Source: Austropuccinia psidii
Taxonomy: Eukaryota > Basidiomycota > Pucciniomycetes > Pucciniales > Sphaerophragmiaceae
Direction: 5' to 3'
NCBI GenBank assembly: GCA_023105745.1
Contig: JALGQZ010000004.1
Location: forward strand, 32,051,816-32,115,815
Length of the DNA: 64,000 nucleotides
The position numbers and the translations under genes were made by a program. This document shows, piece by piece, positions 22,099 through 35,288 of this stretch. The first letter of the stretch is position 1; each line of letters begins with the position of its first letter. The notes beneath the pieces are model-generated. The model saw only the letters and a program-made list of their open reading frames with translations, had not been told where the DNA came from and made no database searches.

Positions 22099-22472
22099 TA
22101 AAGACGTAAAAATTTAGAACAAGGTCTTCTTGAGAATAAACTGAGCAGAATGGATTGCAAGAGAGCACACCTAAAGACGTAAAAATTTAGAACAAGCTCT
22201 TCTTGAGAATAAGCTGAGCAGAATGGATGGAGACCATTTTGCTCAGTTCTCGTAAGATATTTATATACAATGGAGAGTTAAAAAGTTAAATACACAAAAT
22301 AGCATTAGATCACGTAGTGATCTCTAAGTAACTGCTTTGGTTGAAAAAAGGTAGGAGACCATGGCTAGTTTTGACTAGAAACATGGTCTTGGCTAAGGTA
22401 AGGGTTTTGAACAAGTTTAGTCGGGCAAGTATAATGAATACAGATTAGCTCATATTTGTTTATACTTTAACA
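22099..22472 (-). repeat. 5' LTR of copia element 1 (374 bp)
   Basis: In the element's orientation it begins TGTTAAAGTATAAAC and ends CGTCTTTA, so the 3' terminus is TA and not the usual CA. It contains a 73-bp tandem duplication (units starting at 22099 and 22172) and a TGATCACGTAGTGATC-like palindrome. Confidence 0.9.
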
Positions 22473-23525
22473 TTTTCAACTGAATCCAAAAATGTCAGCA
22501 ACAGTGTTATATGTTTTCTGAGGGGCAACTCACAATGTTTTGGTGTTATTAATAGCATTTTTCAAGTCTCTGAGCCATCTTGCATGCTGAACAATAACTT
22601 TCTAATATTCAAAACTTTGAAGATTGACGTGAATTTCTTACCAGATTGGCTGCATCTCAATATTTATAAAGCTGTTGGTTTTGATGATGGACACTTGATT
22701 ATATATGAAGAAGAAATAGAAGGTAACTGTCAATTGTATGATAACAAAGTTATGTCATGTGGACTGCTTGTAGTGATAAAACCATTATTTCATAATATTT
22801 AGTCTACAAAAATGCAAATCTCTCAGATTCATTAGCAATTTTTCTAGTGAAATAACTGCCTCAAAATATGGTGACAGAGACATGCCATTGTGACAAGCAA
22901 AGGCCTTTATTTCACATTGCCACAAAGAAATTACTATTTTGACATTGGGTACAGTGTGAATAAGCCAATTTCAATGATCAAATGTCCCACACACTCACCT
23001 ATCACAGCATCCAAAAAGTCCAGCTGTGCCATCATCACGTTGGAAAGGGAATTGGCCCTTACGCACCCGCCCCCGCAGGGGCACACGCACACTCTTACAC
23101 ACACACCCCCGCACTGGGAGACGCACATGCCAATGCAACTGCACCACATTTGCAGTATTGTGTGGCGGGCTCTACCAGTGTCATCCACAAAATGAAAGTC
23201 CCCGGAAGCAGAGTCCTTTCATGGATGACCTGGTGAGGTCAACCCCCCCGTCTACATCAAGACTGGCTGAAGGACCTCTTTGATGTGTGCATGTGGAAAC
23301 AGGTGGGTCCTGTGTAGTTTTTACCAACTTTCGGATGATTGAGGGAGGATCCGGTGGTGAGTAATCTCAGTTGAAGGCACAGGGGAACCAATGTTGGTGG
23401 ATGTCACAGGATTTGGTGTAAGACCAGAGTGTGATGTGTGCTCCACGTGAGCTTAACTTTTATCCTCCTTGATGTTTGCTTGACGTGAAATCAATCACCA
23501 ACAATTGACGCAAGATTCCCCCTGG
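22473..23525 (+). pseudogene. Plavaka A, 3' coding end and tail
   Basis: Resumes the transposon after the copia insertion, starting with the second TTTTC. The frame 22584-22802 (NNNFLIFKTLKIDVNFLPDW and onward) ends the protein-coding part and has a counterpart at 35130-35340 in copy B. From about 22980 it becomes a CACA-rich, non-coding tail (ACACACTC and GCACACGC runs at 23075-23120), then the inverted-repeat arm shared with copy B. Confidence 0.65.
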
Positions 23526-23780
23526 TGATTACTCCACCTCCAGACCCCAAGTTGGGGTAAATATTGACACTCCTGACCTCAAACAGGTGGATTTACTGCA
23601 ACTCCGGACCTCAGGCTAGGGGAGATAGTGCAACTCCAGACCTCAAACAGAGGGTATGATGGATTGTGACTCCAGACCTCAAGAGAGGTAACTCTGGACC
23701 TCAAACATCAGATCTTATGGAAACTCCTCAATTCACATGGGGGTACATACTGCTACTCCTGACCTCAAACAGGCACCAGG
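23526..23780. repeat. Palindrome centre: GACCTCAAACAG direct repeats
   Basis: The unpaired spacer between the two Plavaka tails. It holds about six imperfect direct copies of ACTCCAGACCTCAAACAG, at about 23538, 23571, 23600, 23631, 23669, 23692 and 23755, all in plus orientation at irregular 25-60 bp spacing. Such subterminal direct repeats are usual transposase-binding sites in CACTA elements. That role is inferred here. Confidence 0.65.
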
Positions 23781-24279
23781 GAAACTGTCAAGTCAATTGG
23801 TGGCAATTGACTTCATGTCAAGCAGGACAAAATTGAAGCTCACGTCAAGCAAAGATCAAGAAACCGTTGAGCACACGTCACACTCTGTTCTTACACCAAA
23901 TCCTGTGACATTCACTAATATTGGTTCCCCTTTTCCTTCAACGGTGATTACTCGCCACCTGATCATCCTGCAACCAGCTGAAGGTTGCTAAAAATTACAC
24001 AAGACCCACCTGTTTGCACACACACACCTTCAGCCAATCTTGATGTAGAGAAGGCATGTGTGACTTCCCAGGTCATCCATTAAAGGACTCTGCCTCAGCG
24101 GGATTGACATTTTTCAGGTGACACTGGTAGAGCCTGCCACACAATACTGCGGGTGCGGGTGTGTGTGTGTAACATGCACACCAAGGCCAAATGATGTGTC
24201 ATACTAATTTTGTGTAGCCATAAATCAGCTCAGCATAAGCGGGTGACATGGTTGGAGGTTGCCGCACAATGCAGGGGTG

Positions 24280-24560
24280 CATGGGTGTGACAAATGCACA
24301 CAGAGGTAAGACATGTGAGGGCCTAATTTCAAGAGGCATCAACCATTTGTGGGTGACACATGTGGAACCACTCGTGGCAGGTGCATAAGTGTGAGACATA
24401 TGCAAGAATCCAAGAGCATGTGTGGATGCCGTTGTGGGTGCGTAAGTGTGAGACATGTGCAAGAAGCGAAGAGCATGGGTGGGTGTGTAAGTTTGAGACA
24501 TGCGCAAGCCAAGAGCATGTGCAGGGGTAATTTTCTGAAACCTACCTGCAAAAAGCATTC
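24280..24560 (-). repeat. Tail repeats of Plavaka B
   Basis: Read on the minus strand, about five imperfect units with TCTTGCACATGTCTCACACT followed by TACGCACCCAC, roughly 40-75 bp apart. Copy A has only a CACA-rich stretch here, so the array expanded in B or was lost from A. Minus-strand frames across it (24199-24611) are repeat read-through. Confidence 0.6.
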
Positions 24561-24764
24561 ATGAGGGCATGTGACCAGCTCCATTGGGCTTACAAACATC
24601 CAAACTCTCATGGACGGAATGTAATGCTGAGGCCCACTTGGATGATGGGCTTATTTCCCTTCCAGCGTGATGATGGCGTGGTTGGTCATTTTAGATCCTG
24701 TGATATGTGAGTGTGTGGGTCATTTGATCATTGAAATGGGCTTATTCACACCGTACCCAATTTC

Positions 24765-26658
24765 TGTAAGATGTGTCAATGAAACTTCCTGATAATATTA
24801 CTATTACTCAACAGTACTATGACTGTTCTTATGAAATATAATAATAAAAATTATTATAGGCACAATTAAATAATTCATTAATTAATTATTTCTTTTTACT
24901 TGTTATACACTACTAGTGATTATAACAGTAAGCAGTAATTGCCTACAAGAATGAATTACAAGAACAATTTAATAATAAAAACCTCTTTATTAAAATAATA
25001 AAATTATTTTAATATATAATTACCTTTTACAAGAATAATTATAAAGATAATTCTTGAAGAAAACTATTACTAGAGAAAAAATTTAAGAATTAGGATAAAT
25101 CACTCACTAATACTCCAAAGAACTTCTTGAATAATAATAGTAGAGGAATTTGATTGGTAATTGTGGATTGAAATGATCAATAATGGATATATAACAGTAT
25201 TATAGCAATATATAGTTGATTTCTATGATTTCAAGTCTTTCTGATTGATTCTGAAAGAATCAAACACTTAAGAAATAGCTTTAACTAATACTTACTTGTT
25301 GGTAATAATGGTATAATGGAATAATGTGATGATTATGGAAAAAAACAGCAAGAGGAGAGCTCTTTTAAGTGAAAAATAGCTCACAGAGGCATGCCATGGA
25401 GCATACTGAAAAAGCAGTGAGTGAGAAAACAATGAAACATTTTGGATTATTGATTGCATCATCTGTTGTCATGTAACATTATCATAATTACTTAATTCAT
25501 GCTTTTATGTGACTGCCAACCCATTTATGGTTGAAAATAAATGGAGTAACAACTTTGAATATTCTTATATTTCAAAATAATCATTGATTTCTTAAATTCA
25601 TCAATGTTATTGGAAATTTCATCACAGAGTGTATTTTCTGTGAATTTTTAAAGATTCAGTATTTCATGTGGAATCATCGCAAATGAACTGTAATTAAAAC
25701 TTTTAATTTTACTTATTAAAGTATGATTATTTTTGGTTTTTATATGGATTATATATTTCTCAATTGGTTCTGAAAGTTTCAGAAATATTCATTAAGAATT
25801 GTATTATGAATGAATTTTTGAAGTTTTTACCTCATTTCTACATAGAATTGCAAATAGCACTATATGGCTGGTTTCTATTAGGTAATTCAATGGATACTAG
25901 TGCAAAAAGGGTTTTAATTACTCTTTTTGGGTTTATTCATGGAAATTCATTAAGAATTTACATGGTTATAGGGGTCTAAGCTTCTCTTTACCTCCTGGCA
26001 CATCAAAATAGCAGCTTATTTGCAATTATCTTATGATTTACTGAAGTTGTGACATGGTAACCAAGTTCCCAAAAGGTTTTAGTTTACAAATTTGGCCATG
26101 ATCAGCCTTAGATTCAATCTTTGGAGCTGTTCATGCCTCAGAGGTCTCAGAAGTTGGGTACCCTGGCTCTCTTTGATGTCTTTCGTCCCCCTTGACTATT
26201 TTTAACCTCAAAATAGAAATTCAGACTTCAAGTGATATCCACTATGGGTGTTCCAAAAGTGCATGTAAAAATGCCATAATATTAAGTGCCACAATCATTC
26301 ATAGCTTCTCACATTCCCATTATTTTGGCGTGAAATTGAGAAAAACAAAACTTTTCACAGATCATTTATGTGGTATTGATGATTTGGTATTGAAGTATTC
26401 TCCATATTACCACCTCAAAGAGTTTATTTGAGTTTATTCACTCTATTGAGCTACCCTGGGTGAAATTTTGTGTAGAATCCAAATCTGGCCTTAAATCCAT
26501 GGGCCTACCTACTCAATAAAAAGCTATTCATCTTTTCTGAAATCAAAAAAGATGAATTTTGAATATATGCATGACTTATGGGTTATGCATAGTTCAGAAT
26601 TTCTTTTTAAGACAATTTTGGCCTATTTGGGTATATAAAATATACCTCAAGGCTCACA
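24765..26658 (-). repeat. 3' LTR of chromovirus 2 (1894 bp)
   Basis: Direct repeat of 33028-34947 with scattered substitutions and one notable deletion near 26290. Small plus-strand frames inside (25764-25979, 26192-26431) are AT-rich noise. Confidence 0.9.
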
Positions 26659-26670
26659 TTCCCTCCCACC
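26659..26670 (-). promoter_or_regulatory. Polypurine tract of chromovirus 2
   Basis: GGTGGGAGGGAA directly before the 3' LTR start TGTGAGCC. Confidence 0.8.
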
Positions 26671-26802
26671 AAAAAATACAATTGTACACCAATCTTCTAA
26701 ATGGTATCAAGAAGAAAAAGGCCCCAAAAGGGGTTAATTTCCACTGTCCAACCTCTTTACATCACTCAGATCAAGTAATTTAAAGCACATTTATAGACAT
26801 AT

Positions 26803-29800
26803 TCAGGCTTGTGCCCTTCTTTCATGTCTAAATCTTTTTAAGAGTTTATCTGAGTCAGGTATTTCTGATTATGCCAGCCATTCATCTTCATGTACTGGAT
26901 TTCTATATCTGACGAGATATTCTCTTTAATTTTTACCCCTAAATCTCCTTTCTTTGATTACTTTCTTAATATCTTTGTCCTCATTCTGTTCCACTGGTTG
27001 TACAGTCAAAGGAGTGGAGTTTCTTAAAGGAAACAATTTATTGTCAGCTGGTTGATAAGGTTTTATCCAGCTTACTGGTAAGGTGGGGTGTTTATTTCAT
27101 AATTCACCACTCAATTCCACTTGAACTGCATGGGTTCCATGTAAGGCAATCATAAAAAAAGGTCCTACATAAGAATCTTTTAGCTTCTTTGGGCCTTTGA
27201 TATTTTTAAAATTCAAGGTTGAAGCTAGAACTAAGCCCCCTACTTTGAAGTCTGGTACTTTGTGACTTTTGTCCCACTTCTGTTTTGCATAGTCAAAAGC
27301 ATAATTCATACTCTGTTTTGCATGATGTTTTACTTTATCAAGCATTCTCTTGAAGCTGGAAGCTGTAGGATGAATTTCAATCAAGTCTTTCCTCAGTGTG
27401 TCTGCTGGGAGTCTTGGATTCCATCACTTTTCTAGCATATCAGGAGTTTGACCTGTGGAAGAATGGACTGATGTCTTATATGCAAATTCTACTGCAGATA
27501 TTAGAGTGCACCAGTCATAGGTAAAGCTATCCGAGTCCTTGAATTCTAATCCATAAGCACAAAATTTCCTGATCATGTCTTCTAAAGTTTTAATCATTCT
27601 CTCTGCTGGCCCATCTGTTTGAGGGTGATATGCTGCAGAAAATGCTAACTTAGTCCCAAACAGTCTATTAAGATTGGTCCAAAGTGCAGATGTGAGCTTG
27701 GGATCTCTGTCACTTATGATATTCTTAGATAATCCTGTATGAGAAATAACTCTACTTAATATAAGAAGAGCTGTATCCATATCTGTGTCATCTTGATGTC
27801 ATGGTAAGAATATGGGAGTCTTGCTATATCTATCTACAATGACTAAACAAGCATTATCATGTTTGTCACCACTTGGAGGTAGTGCTGTGACCCAATCCAT
27901 GTTAACAACTTCCCAAGGGGATTCTGGTTCTTGAATATGAATCATTGATCCAAATTTCTGGCCTGTACCCCTGTTTGTTTTTTGGCATCTATCACAGGTG
28001 TGGCAATATTCAATGGTTTCCTTTCTCCAAGATGGCCACCATGCACAGTTCTTCAATTTTTCAAGTGTTCTGTCTTCTGACAGGTGTCCAGAGTATATGC
28101 TATAATGGCATTCATAAAGGATGGTATTGATAAGAAATCTGCTACACAATGTCATTACACAAGAACGTTTTGTTTTTTGGTAAATAATCCAATCAAACAA
28201 GTGAAATATTCCTTCAGAATAGGAATTCTTCCAAACTTCATCTAGTGCATTGACTAAAGATGTATGTTTGAAGTCTTTATCTAATAAGGAAGTCAAGATA
28301 TGGAAATTCTTGTCTTGATCATAAGATTCTCTGACTTCTTCAAAGAATTCAGTCCCAATATCTGTTGTGTTGATTCTTCAATTGGAATTTGTGGTTCTGC
28401 TTCCAAAGGTACATAAGCTGGGTTATCAGGAGTATTGGCTAATGCCCACCTGCTAAGTCCATGAGAATTCTTGTGAATTTTTCCTTCTTTATGAACTATA
28501 GTTATGTTTCCTCTATATTCTTGAATGGCTATTTGCCATCTCAACATATGTCTGCGGGGAGTTTTCATGTTAAGAAGTGATTTCACGGCATTACAGTCAG
28601 TTATCAATTCAAAAACACTTCTATCAAAATAATAGTGTAATTTCTCAAGTGCCCATACCACACATAAGCACTCCATCTGGCTTCTGTTGGTTTGATTTGT
28701 CTTGAGATATAACAAACTGGTTCTTCTATAGGTTTGTCATCAATGTTCTGGAATTGATGTAGGGCTGCCCCTAATCCATCTCCACATGAATCAATGTACA
28801 TTTCAAAAGGTATATTCCAGTCAGGAATGAGGAGTAAGGGTGTGTCTGTAAGAGCTTTCCTTATCTCCTCATAAGCTTCAATTCTTTCCTGTGTCATCTC
28901 AAATACTGTCTGTTGATCACAGATTCTATAGAGTTTTTTGGCTAGAATTTCAAAGTCTTTTAGGTGTTGCCTTTGATAACTGGAAAATCCACAAAAAGAC
29001 ATCATTGCTTTCTTATTCTGGGGTATTGGCTTAAGTAACACTGCTGCCACTTTATTTTTGTCAAGACCCAAGCTTAAGCCAGAAACAATATGTCCTAAAG
29101 CTTTAAGTTCTTCAAAGCCAAAAGAACATCTCTTGAGTGAAATATTCATATTCACTCCTGTAGCTTTGTCAACACAATATCATCAATATAAATGATAAGC
29201 CATCCTTCAGACAATTCTGTGTGGAAGATGTTATTCATCATTCTTTGGTAATGAGATGGTGCATTTTTAATACCAAATGGCATTCTAAGATACGCATAAA
29301 TACCACAGTGAGTGATAATTCTAAGTAATTTCTTAGCTTTGGGGGTCAAAACAGTTTGATGAAAGCCTTTCAATGCATCCATGGATGTTATATACTTGGC
29401 TCAAACAATTGGGTCAAGGTTTCTTGAATTCTAGGAATTGGATACCTATCTGGAACTGTGTAGGTATTCAATTCTCTAAAATCTCCAACCATCCTTCATT
29501 TATCATTATGCCAAGCAATAATAACAGGTGTTGTTACTTCAACTTCTTCATTTTGGCCTACTTTCCTTAGGACACCAAGCTGGATCAACTCTTGGATATG
29601 TCTTTCCAAGGCCTCTCTAGCTCTGGGACTGGCTGGACAAGCTGGTCTTCTAAGGACAGGAGGGCATGGTCTGTCAATATTAAGAGTAACATCAACTTCA
29701 TGTCCTTTTATAGCACCTAATGGTTCATTATCAGAAGCAAAGTCATTCTTATATGTGTAAAACACATCAATAGGATCATGCCTCATTTTTGGTGATAATG

Positions 29801-32450
29801 ATGGATTGATTTGTGCTTCAACAAGTTAATTAGCCACAAATTCTTCCTTATAAGTATCTTTAACAGAAGATATCACAGATAATTGTTTTGGAATATTGGA
29901 AATAGCAAATTTTTGTCTTTTATTTTCTCCAATTGTGAAATATCTGTCTTCATTGTTATTGATGTCAATACCATAAATTCTCAAGGAACAATTTTCAAGA
30001 ATAATGTGCTGAGATGTGCAATTGCCCATTACTACTATCTCAGTTCTCATTCTTACACTTCCTGCTGGATGTGGAAATACCAGAGTCGTATCCAATATGC
30101 CTAAAGGGTACATATTATTACTTGCACTACTAAATTGTACAGCCTCTATTGTTAATAGCTGGCTTTTCCATCCAGGGAGTATGGCTTGAAGATAATCTTT
30201 TCCTACCCAAGTACAAAGTGCCCCTGTATCCAAATTTAATTTGGCTTCGATATCATTCATCAGGATTGATGTGATACAAGATGCTCCGGCAGTATATCCT
30301 TTACCTCTAGCAGGTTTGGTTTTACACATTCTGGAATCCTGAATATTTGTCAGGTTATGACAATCCTCACTGTACTGTGGTAAGTGAGTATGTACTTCTG
30401 TGACCTCAAAGAAAGCTGTAATTTTTTGATGGGATAGTCCTCTACTGGTGTATCCTCAGAGACTGCAGAATCTAGGTTAGATTCTTCTTTATCTTCAGTA
30501 CACTGAACTTCTTCAATGACTTGAGCTTCATTAATCTTTACCTTTTTGGTGAAAGTGTTGGCCAAATTTGAAGTGCTTCCACATTTATGACACTTTAAAA
30601 CAGGTCTTTCAGGACTCTTATCTCCTCTGGAAGTTCTAGAGATGATTTTGGATTCCATAGGGACTCTAGTCCTGGTTTTACCAATTCTTGTCCTAGTAAT
30701 GATATCTTCCATGGCATTGATGTAGTCTTCTGTTGAACAGGTCTCTACACATCTGCACTTGATAGAATTTTCTAGTTATCTTCCACATTTTCTTAATATT
30801 TCCATATTAATCATAGAGTCAGACATATCTGGGTGTAAGGCAGATAATCTGTCTTTCTGTTTCAGGAACCAAGTAAGTGGTTTATCCTTTTCTGAGTTAA
30901 GAATGGAACTTTCAAAATCATTTTCCATTTCAAATCCCCAAGAATTGTTAGCCCATTTGGTGATTATTTCACATTTCCACAAAGGCCAATTATGTTTACC
31001 ATGATCTAGTCTCATTTTGTAATACCATTTCTTTGCAGTTCTGGTAAAGAGTGTAGCTTCCCCACTATGATTTCATCAGGTATGTGAAAATCTTCTTGCA
31101 ACATATCAATGGTTCTGATGAACTCAATGTGATTGTATTCTCCTTCATCAGAGAATGTTGGCCATTCTTCCAGTTTGGGAATATCTTTTGCACATACAGG
31201 ATTTTCTCCTAAAAATGAGGTCAAATTTCCTTCAACAGTAATTTTTTCCTCAATAAAAGGTGTAGAATGTCTTGGCATATGTGGTTCATCATTCTTATGA
31301 ATTGGTCCCACATTTGCAATTATTTCATCCTTTAACTTCTGCCTTTCACTGTCACTTTTTGCCAAATGTGTGGCAAACTGACTGGTATTTTTAATTATTT
31401 CCAAGACATGATCTTTCAGAATTCTAAGTTGATCATTAATGTTTAAAATGGGAAAATCCTCCATTTCATCATTTTGGAATTGACATTTACTTTCAATTCT
31501 GTCACATGTATTGGTAATTGAATCAAGTCTGACATTTGTCAACTGATACCACCCAGTATTCTTTTTGTCATTTCTTTTCAATTCACTCATATCTGATATG
31601 ATTTTATTTGAATTTGCATCAAATTTTCCAAGTTCTACATCAATACTAAATTTAACACAATGTATCTCATCTATTATTTGCATGGAAAAGCCCGGTTCAT
31701 CCTTTCCTGCTCTTTGTCTGTGAATTCCATAAGAGTCCTTGCCATATTGAAGACACTGTCCATGGCTGAAGGCTCCAATTTGGGGATCCTGTACCCTTGT
31801 GGGTAAGGTCTGTTCCAATTGGCTCTGCCTTTGCCCTTGCCTTGATGGTTCTTGGGACCTCTCTGCTTCTTCTGAGGTCTTTTAGCCTTGTCTTTGGACA
31901 CTTCTGGAGTTGGTTTTGTGCTGGTAGACACCACTGGGCCTTCGGTCTCCAAAGCTGGAGTCATTTCCAATTCCTTCTTCTGGTCTATGGATAAAAGACT
32001 TTGGTTCTTCAACCAATTCTTTATCTTTTTGACCTTGTCTTTGCAAGACAACGGGCTCCAACCTCCTAAGAGCTCTACAGTCTTCTCCTGACCCAGAAAG
32101 CTCTTGATGTGTAAGTAGGAGTTCATCGCCCCCTGCCAAAGGCTTGGGCATATTTCCCACTCCTCTTCTTTGGCTGCTCTGAACCAATTTTTGTATTGGA
32201 ATTGACAAATTTCTATTGCTGGCATTTAAAAGTGGTTCAGCCCTCAAAATATACTCATAAATTAGTCCAGATTTGGAATTCTCATCAAATTTTGTGGGTG
32301 AAGAGCTTGGGGAATGGGGGCAACTCTGGCCTCCTCCAGATGTGTCTTTATTGATGAAGATTTGACACTTCTGGATTTGTTCTTGCCTCTTCCTTGTCCA
32401 CATCCATCTTGTTGGACTGAATAGTTGTTTCCATTTCTGATATGCACCAT
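26803..32450 (-). pseudogene. Chromovirus Gag-Pol with C-terminal chromodomain, degenerate
   Basis: From 32450 downward: Gag pieces (32450-30350) with a decayed zinc knuckle CHKCGSTSNLANTF (about 30595), where the expected His and last Cys are lost. Aspartic protease NLDTGALCTWVGK (about 30240). RT from about 29786 with intact YIDDIV (about 29180). RNase H (28715-28300). Integrase with a zinc-binding segment YCHTCDRCQKTNRGTG (28010), MDWVTALPPSGD and ISDRDPKLTS (DDE residues), and HPQTDGPAERMIKTLEDMIR. Below 27097 the C-terminus continues with in-frame stops into a chromodomain-like stretch, EYLVRYRNPVHEDEWLA, ending at TGA 26803-26805. Chromodomains steer such integrases to heterochromatin. 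Frames change phase several times, so the element is inactive. Confidence 0.88.
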
Positions 32451-33027
32451 TTTAACGTCAATTCAAGAGAAAATTAAACTAAAAGGACAGAACTACACAC
32501 CTTTTGGTGGTAATTTAGCTTGTTCTGTTCTGAATAAAGTGCCTCTTTTAGCAAGTTGCAATTCAATTCTCTCTTCAGATTTTGCTTCTGAAGATTCTGG
32601 ACTAGTAAGATATCTCTTACTGAGCTTATTCCCAGCTGCACTGTATTTTATTAAGGACACTAGAGAAAAATTCATAAAAGAGAAAAAATTATTTTTATGC
32701 TTTTTAAAATACTTTTTAAGATTTTTCAAAAGTTTTGATTTTTTAATGTTAAAAAATTATTTTTTTCAAAGAAAAAAAATCAAAATTAATTCAGAGTGAC
32801 TCAAAGAATAATTTTATAAGTTTTTGATTGTGAAAATGCCATGCATAAAAACAGTGTAAGATTAAACCAAATTCCTCAATGAAAATGAGTTTAAAACAAT
32901 TTCAAAAATAAAAATAATTATTAACTTCAAATTTAAAGAAAAAAGATACTTAAATTAATATATTTTAGAGGTTAAAAATATATTAATCAAGGGTACAAGG
33001 TTTGAAATACACAACCAAGCCCCCAAA
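32451..33027. other. Leader of chromovirus 2
   Basis: AT-rich, non-coding stretch between gag and the 5' LTR. The bases after the LTR (33027 downward) read TTTGGGGGCTTGG on the minus strand and occupy the primer-binding position, but I cannot match them to a specific tRNA. Confidence 0.6.
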
Positions 33028-34947
33028 TGTAAGATGTGTCTATGAAACTTGTTGATAATATTACTATTAATCAACAGTACTATGACTGTTCTTATGAAAT
33101 GAAATAATAATATTATTATAACCACAATTAATTAATTAATTATTCATTTCTTTTTACTTGTTATACACTACTTGTGATTATAACAGTAAGGAGTAGTTGT
33201 TTACAAGAATCAATTACAAGAATAATTTAATAATAAATTCTTCTTTATTAAAATAATAAAGTTATTTTAATATATAATTATCTTTTACAAGAAGAATTAT
33301 AAAGATAATTGTTGAAGGAAACTATTACCAGAAAAAAACTTTAATAATTAAGATAAATCACTCATTAATACTCCAAGAACTTGTTGAATAATGATAGTAG
33401 AGGAATTTGATGGGTAATTGTGGATTTAAATGATCAATAATGGATATATAACAGTATTAGAACAATATATAATTTATTTCTATGATTTTAAGTCTTTCTG
33501 AGTTATTCTGGAATAATAAAACACTTAAGAACTAGCTTTAACTAATACTTACTTGTTGGTAATAATGGTATAATGGAATAATGTGATGATTCTGGAAAAA
33601 AACCGCAAGAGGAGAGCTCTTTTAAGTCAACAACCGCTCACAGAGGCGTGCCATGGAGAAAACTGAAAACCAGTGACTGAGAAAACAATAAAAATTGTTG
33701 TATTATTTATTGCATCATCTGTTGTCATGTAAGATTATCATATTTACTTAGTTAATGCTTTTACGTGACTGCCAACTCATTTATGGTTAAGAATAAAAGG
33801 AGTAACAACTGTAAATCTTCTTTTATCCCAATATAATAATTTATTTCTCAAATTTATCAAGGTTTTTTGGAAATTTCATCACATAATGTGTTTTCTGTCA
33901 ATTTTTAAAGATTCAGTATTTCATGTGGAATCATCAAAAATGGATTGTAAGTAAACCTTTCAATTTTACTTAAAAAAAGTATGATTATTTTTCATTTTTA
34001 TATGAATTCTACAGTTCTTAATTGGTCCTGAAAGCTTCGAAATATTCATTAAGAATTGTATTTTGAATGAATTTTTGAAGTTTTTACCTCATTTCTACAT
34101 AAAATTGCAAATAGCATTATATGGCTGGTTTCTATGAGGTAATTCAATGGACACTGGTCCAAAGATGGTTTTAATTACTCTTCTGGGGTTTATCCATGGG
34201 AAGTCATTAGGAATTGAAATGGTTATTGGAGTCTAAGTTGCTCTTTACCTCCTTGGCAGGTCAAAATAGCAGCTTATTTGCAATTATCTTATGATTTACT
34301 GAAGCTGTGACATGGTAACCAAGTTCCCAAAGGTTTTAGTTTACTAATTGGGCCAAGATCAGCCTTGGATCCAAGCTTTGGAGCTTTCCATGCCTCAGAG
34401 GCCTCAGAAGTTGGGTACCCTGGCTCTCTTTGATGTCTTTTGTCCCCCTTGATTATTTTTCACATCAAAATAGAAATTCAGACTTCAAGTGAGATATCCA
34501 CTATGGGTGTACCAAAATTGCATGTAAGAATACCATAATATTAAGTGCCACAAACATGAATAACACTATTCTTAGTGTATATGTAACATGGGATTTCTCA
34601 CATTCCCATTATTTTGGCGTTAAATTGAGAAAAACAAAAATTTTCACAGAGGTTTTATGTGGTATTGATGATGTGGTATTGAAGTATTTTCCGTATTACA
34701 ACCTCAAAGAGTTGATTTGAGCTTATCCACTCTATGGAGCTACCCTAGGTGAAATTTTGTGTAGAATCCAAATCTGGCCTTAAATTCATCTATTTTTTTA
34801 CTTAATAAAAAGTTCTTCATTTTTTCTGAAATCAAAAAAGATGAATTATGAATATATGCATGACTTATGCGGTATGCATAGTTCAGAATTTATTTTTAGG
34901 ATAATTGTGGCCTATTTGGGTATGTAGAATATACCTCAAGGCTCACA
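33028..34947 (-). repeat. 5' LTR of chromovirus 2 (1920 bp)
   Basis: In element orientation starts TGTGAGCCTTGAGG and ends ACACATCTTACA. Very AT-rich and unusually long. It carries about 30 bp (around 34560) that the 3' LTR lacks. Confidence 0.9.
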
Positions 34948-35288
34948 ATGTCAAAATAGTAATTTCTTTGTGGAAATGTGAAATAATGGGAATTGCTTCC
35001 CACAATAGCATGTCACTTTCACAAAGTATTGAGGCAGTTATTCATTCCTGATGAATCTGAGAGATTTGCACTTTTGTGTCACTATGTTTTCAGCAAAAAG
35101 TGGAGACTAAATGTCATGAAATAATGGTTTTATCACTACAAGCAGTCCACATGACATCACTTTGTTATAATACAATCCTCACCAACCTTCTATTTCTTCT
35201 TCAGATATAATCAAGTGTCCATCATCAAAACCAAAAGCTTGATAAATATTGAGCTGTGGCCAATCTGGTAAGAGAGTCACATCAATAT

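Larger units (their letters stand above)
17667..22472 (-). mobile_element. Complete Ty1/copia retrotransposon 1
   Basis: A 4806-bp element on the minus strand. It has two LTRs of identical length (374 bp), a 5-bp TTTTC target duplication, a primer-binding site next to the 5' LTR (22085-22098), a purine tract next to the 3' LTR (18041-18053), and a single polyprotein frame. LTRs differ by roughly 8 percent by eye, so the insertion is not recent. It splits the Plavaka A transposase. Confidence 0.93.
15175..23525 (+). mobile_element. Plavaka-type (CACTA superfamily) DNA transposon, copy A
   Basis: Outline of a decayed Plavaka-like element on the plus strand. Transposase pieces run from 15175 to about 17666 and resume at 22478 after a nested copia retrotransposon (17667-22472). 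The 3' non-coding tail, with GTGTGGCAGGCTCTACCAGT-like sequence, reaches about 23525. It is matched in reverse by copy B, which fixes the inner edge. The outer (left) end is not determined, so the start given is only the first recognised coding sequence. Confidence 0.7.
24765..34947 (-). mobile_element. Complete Ty3/gypsy chromovirus, element 2
   Basis: A 10,183-bp minus-strand element with TG..CA LTRs of 1894 and 1920 bp and flanks ATTTC (24760-24764) and ATGTC (34948-34952), a 5-bp target duplication with one mismatch. Its insertion point is confirmed by Plavaka A, which reads TTGACATTGGGTAC through the site. The internal region 26659-33027 carries gag, protease, RT, RNase H, integrase and a chromodomain. 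Confidence 0.93.
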
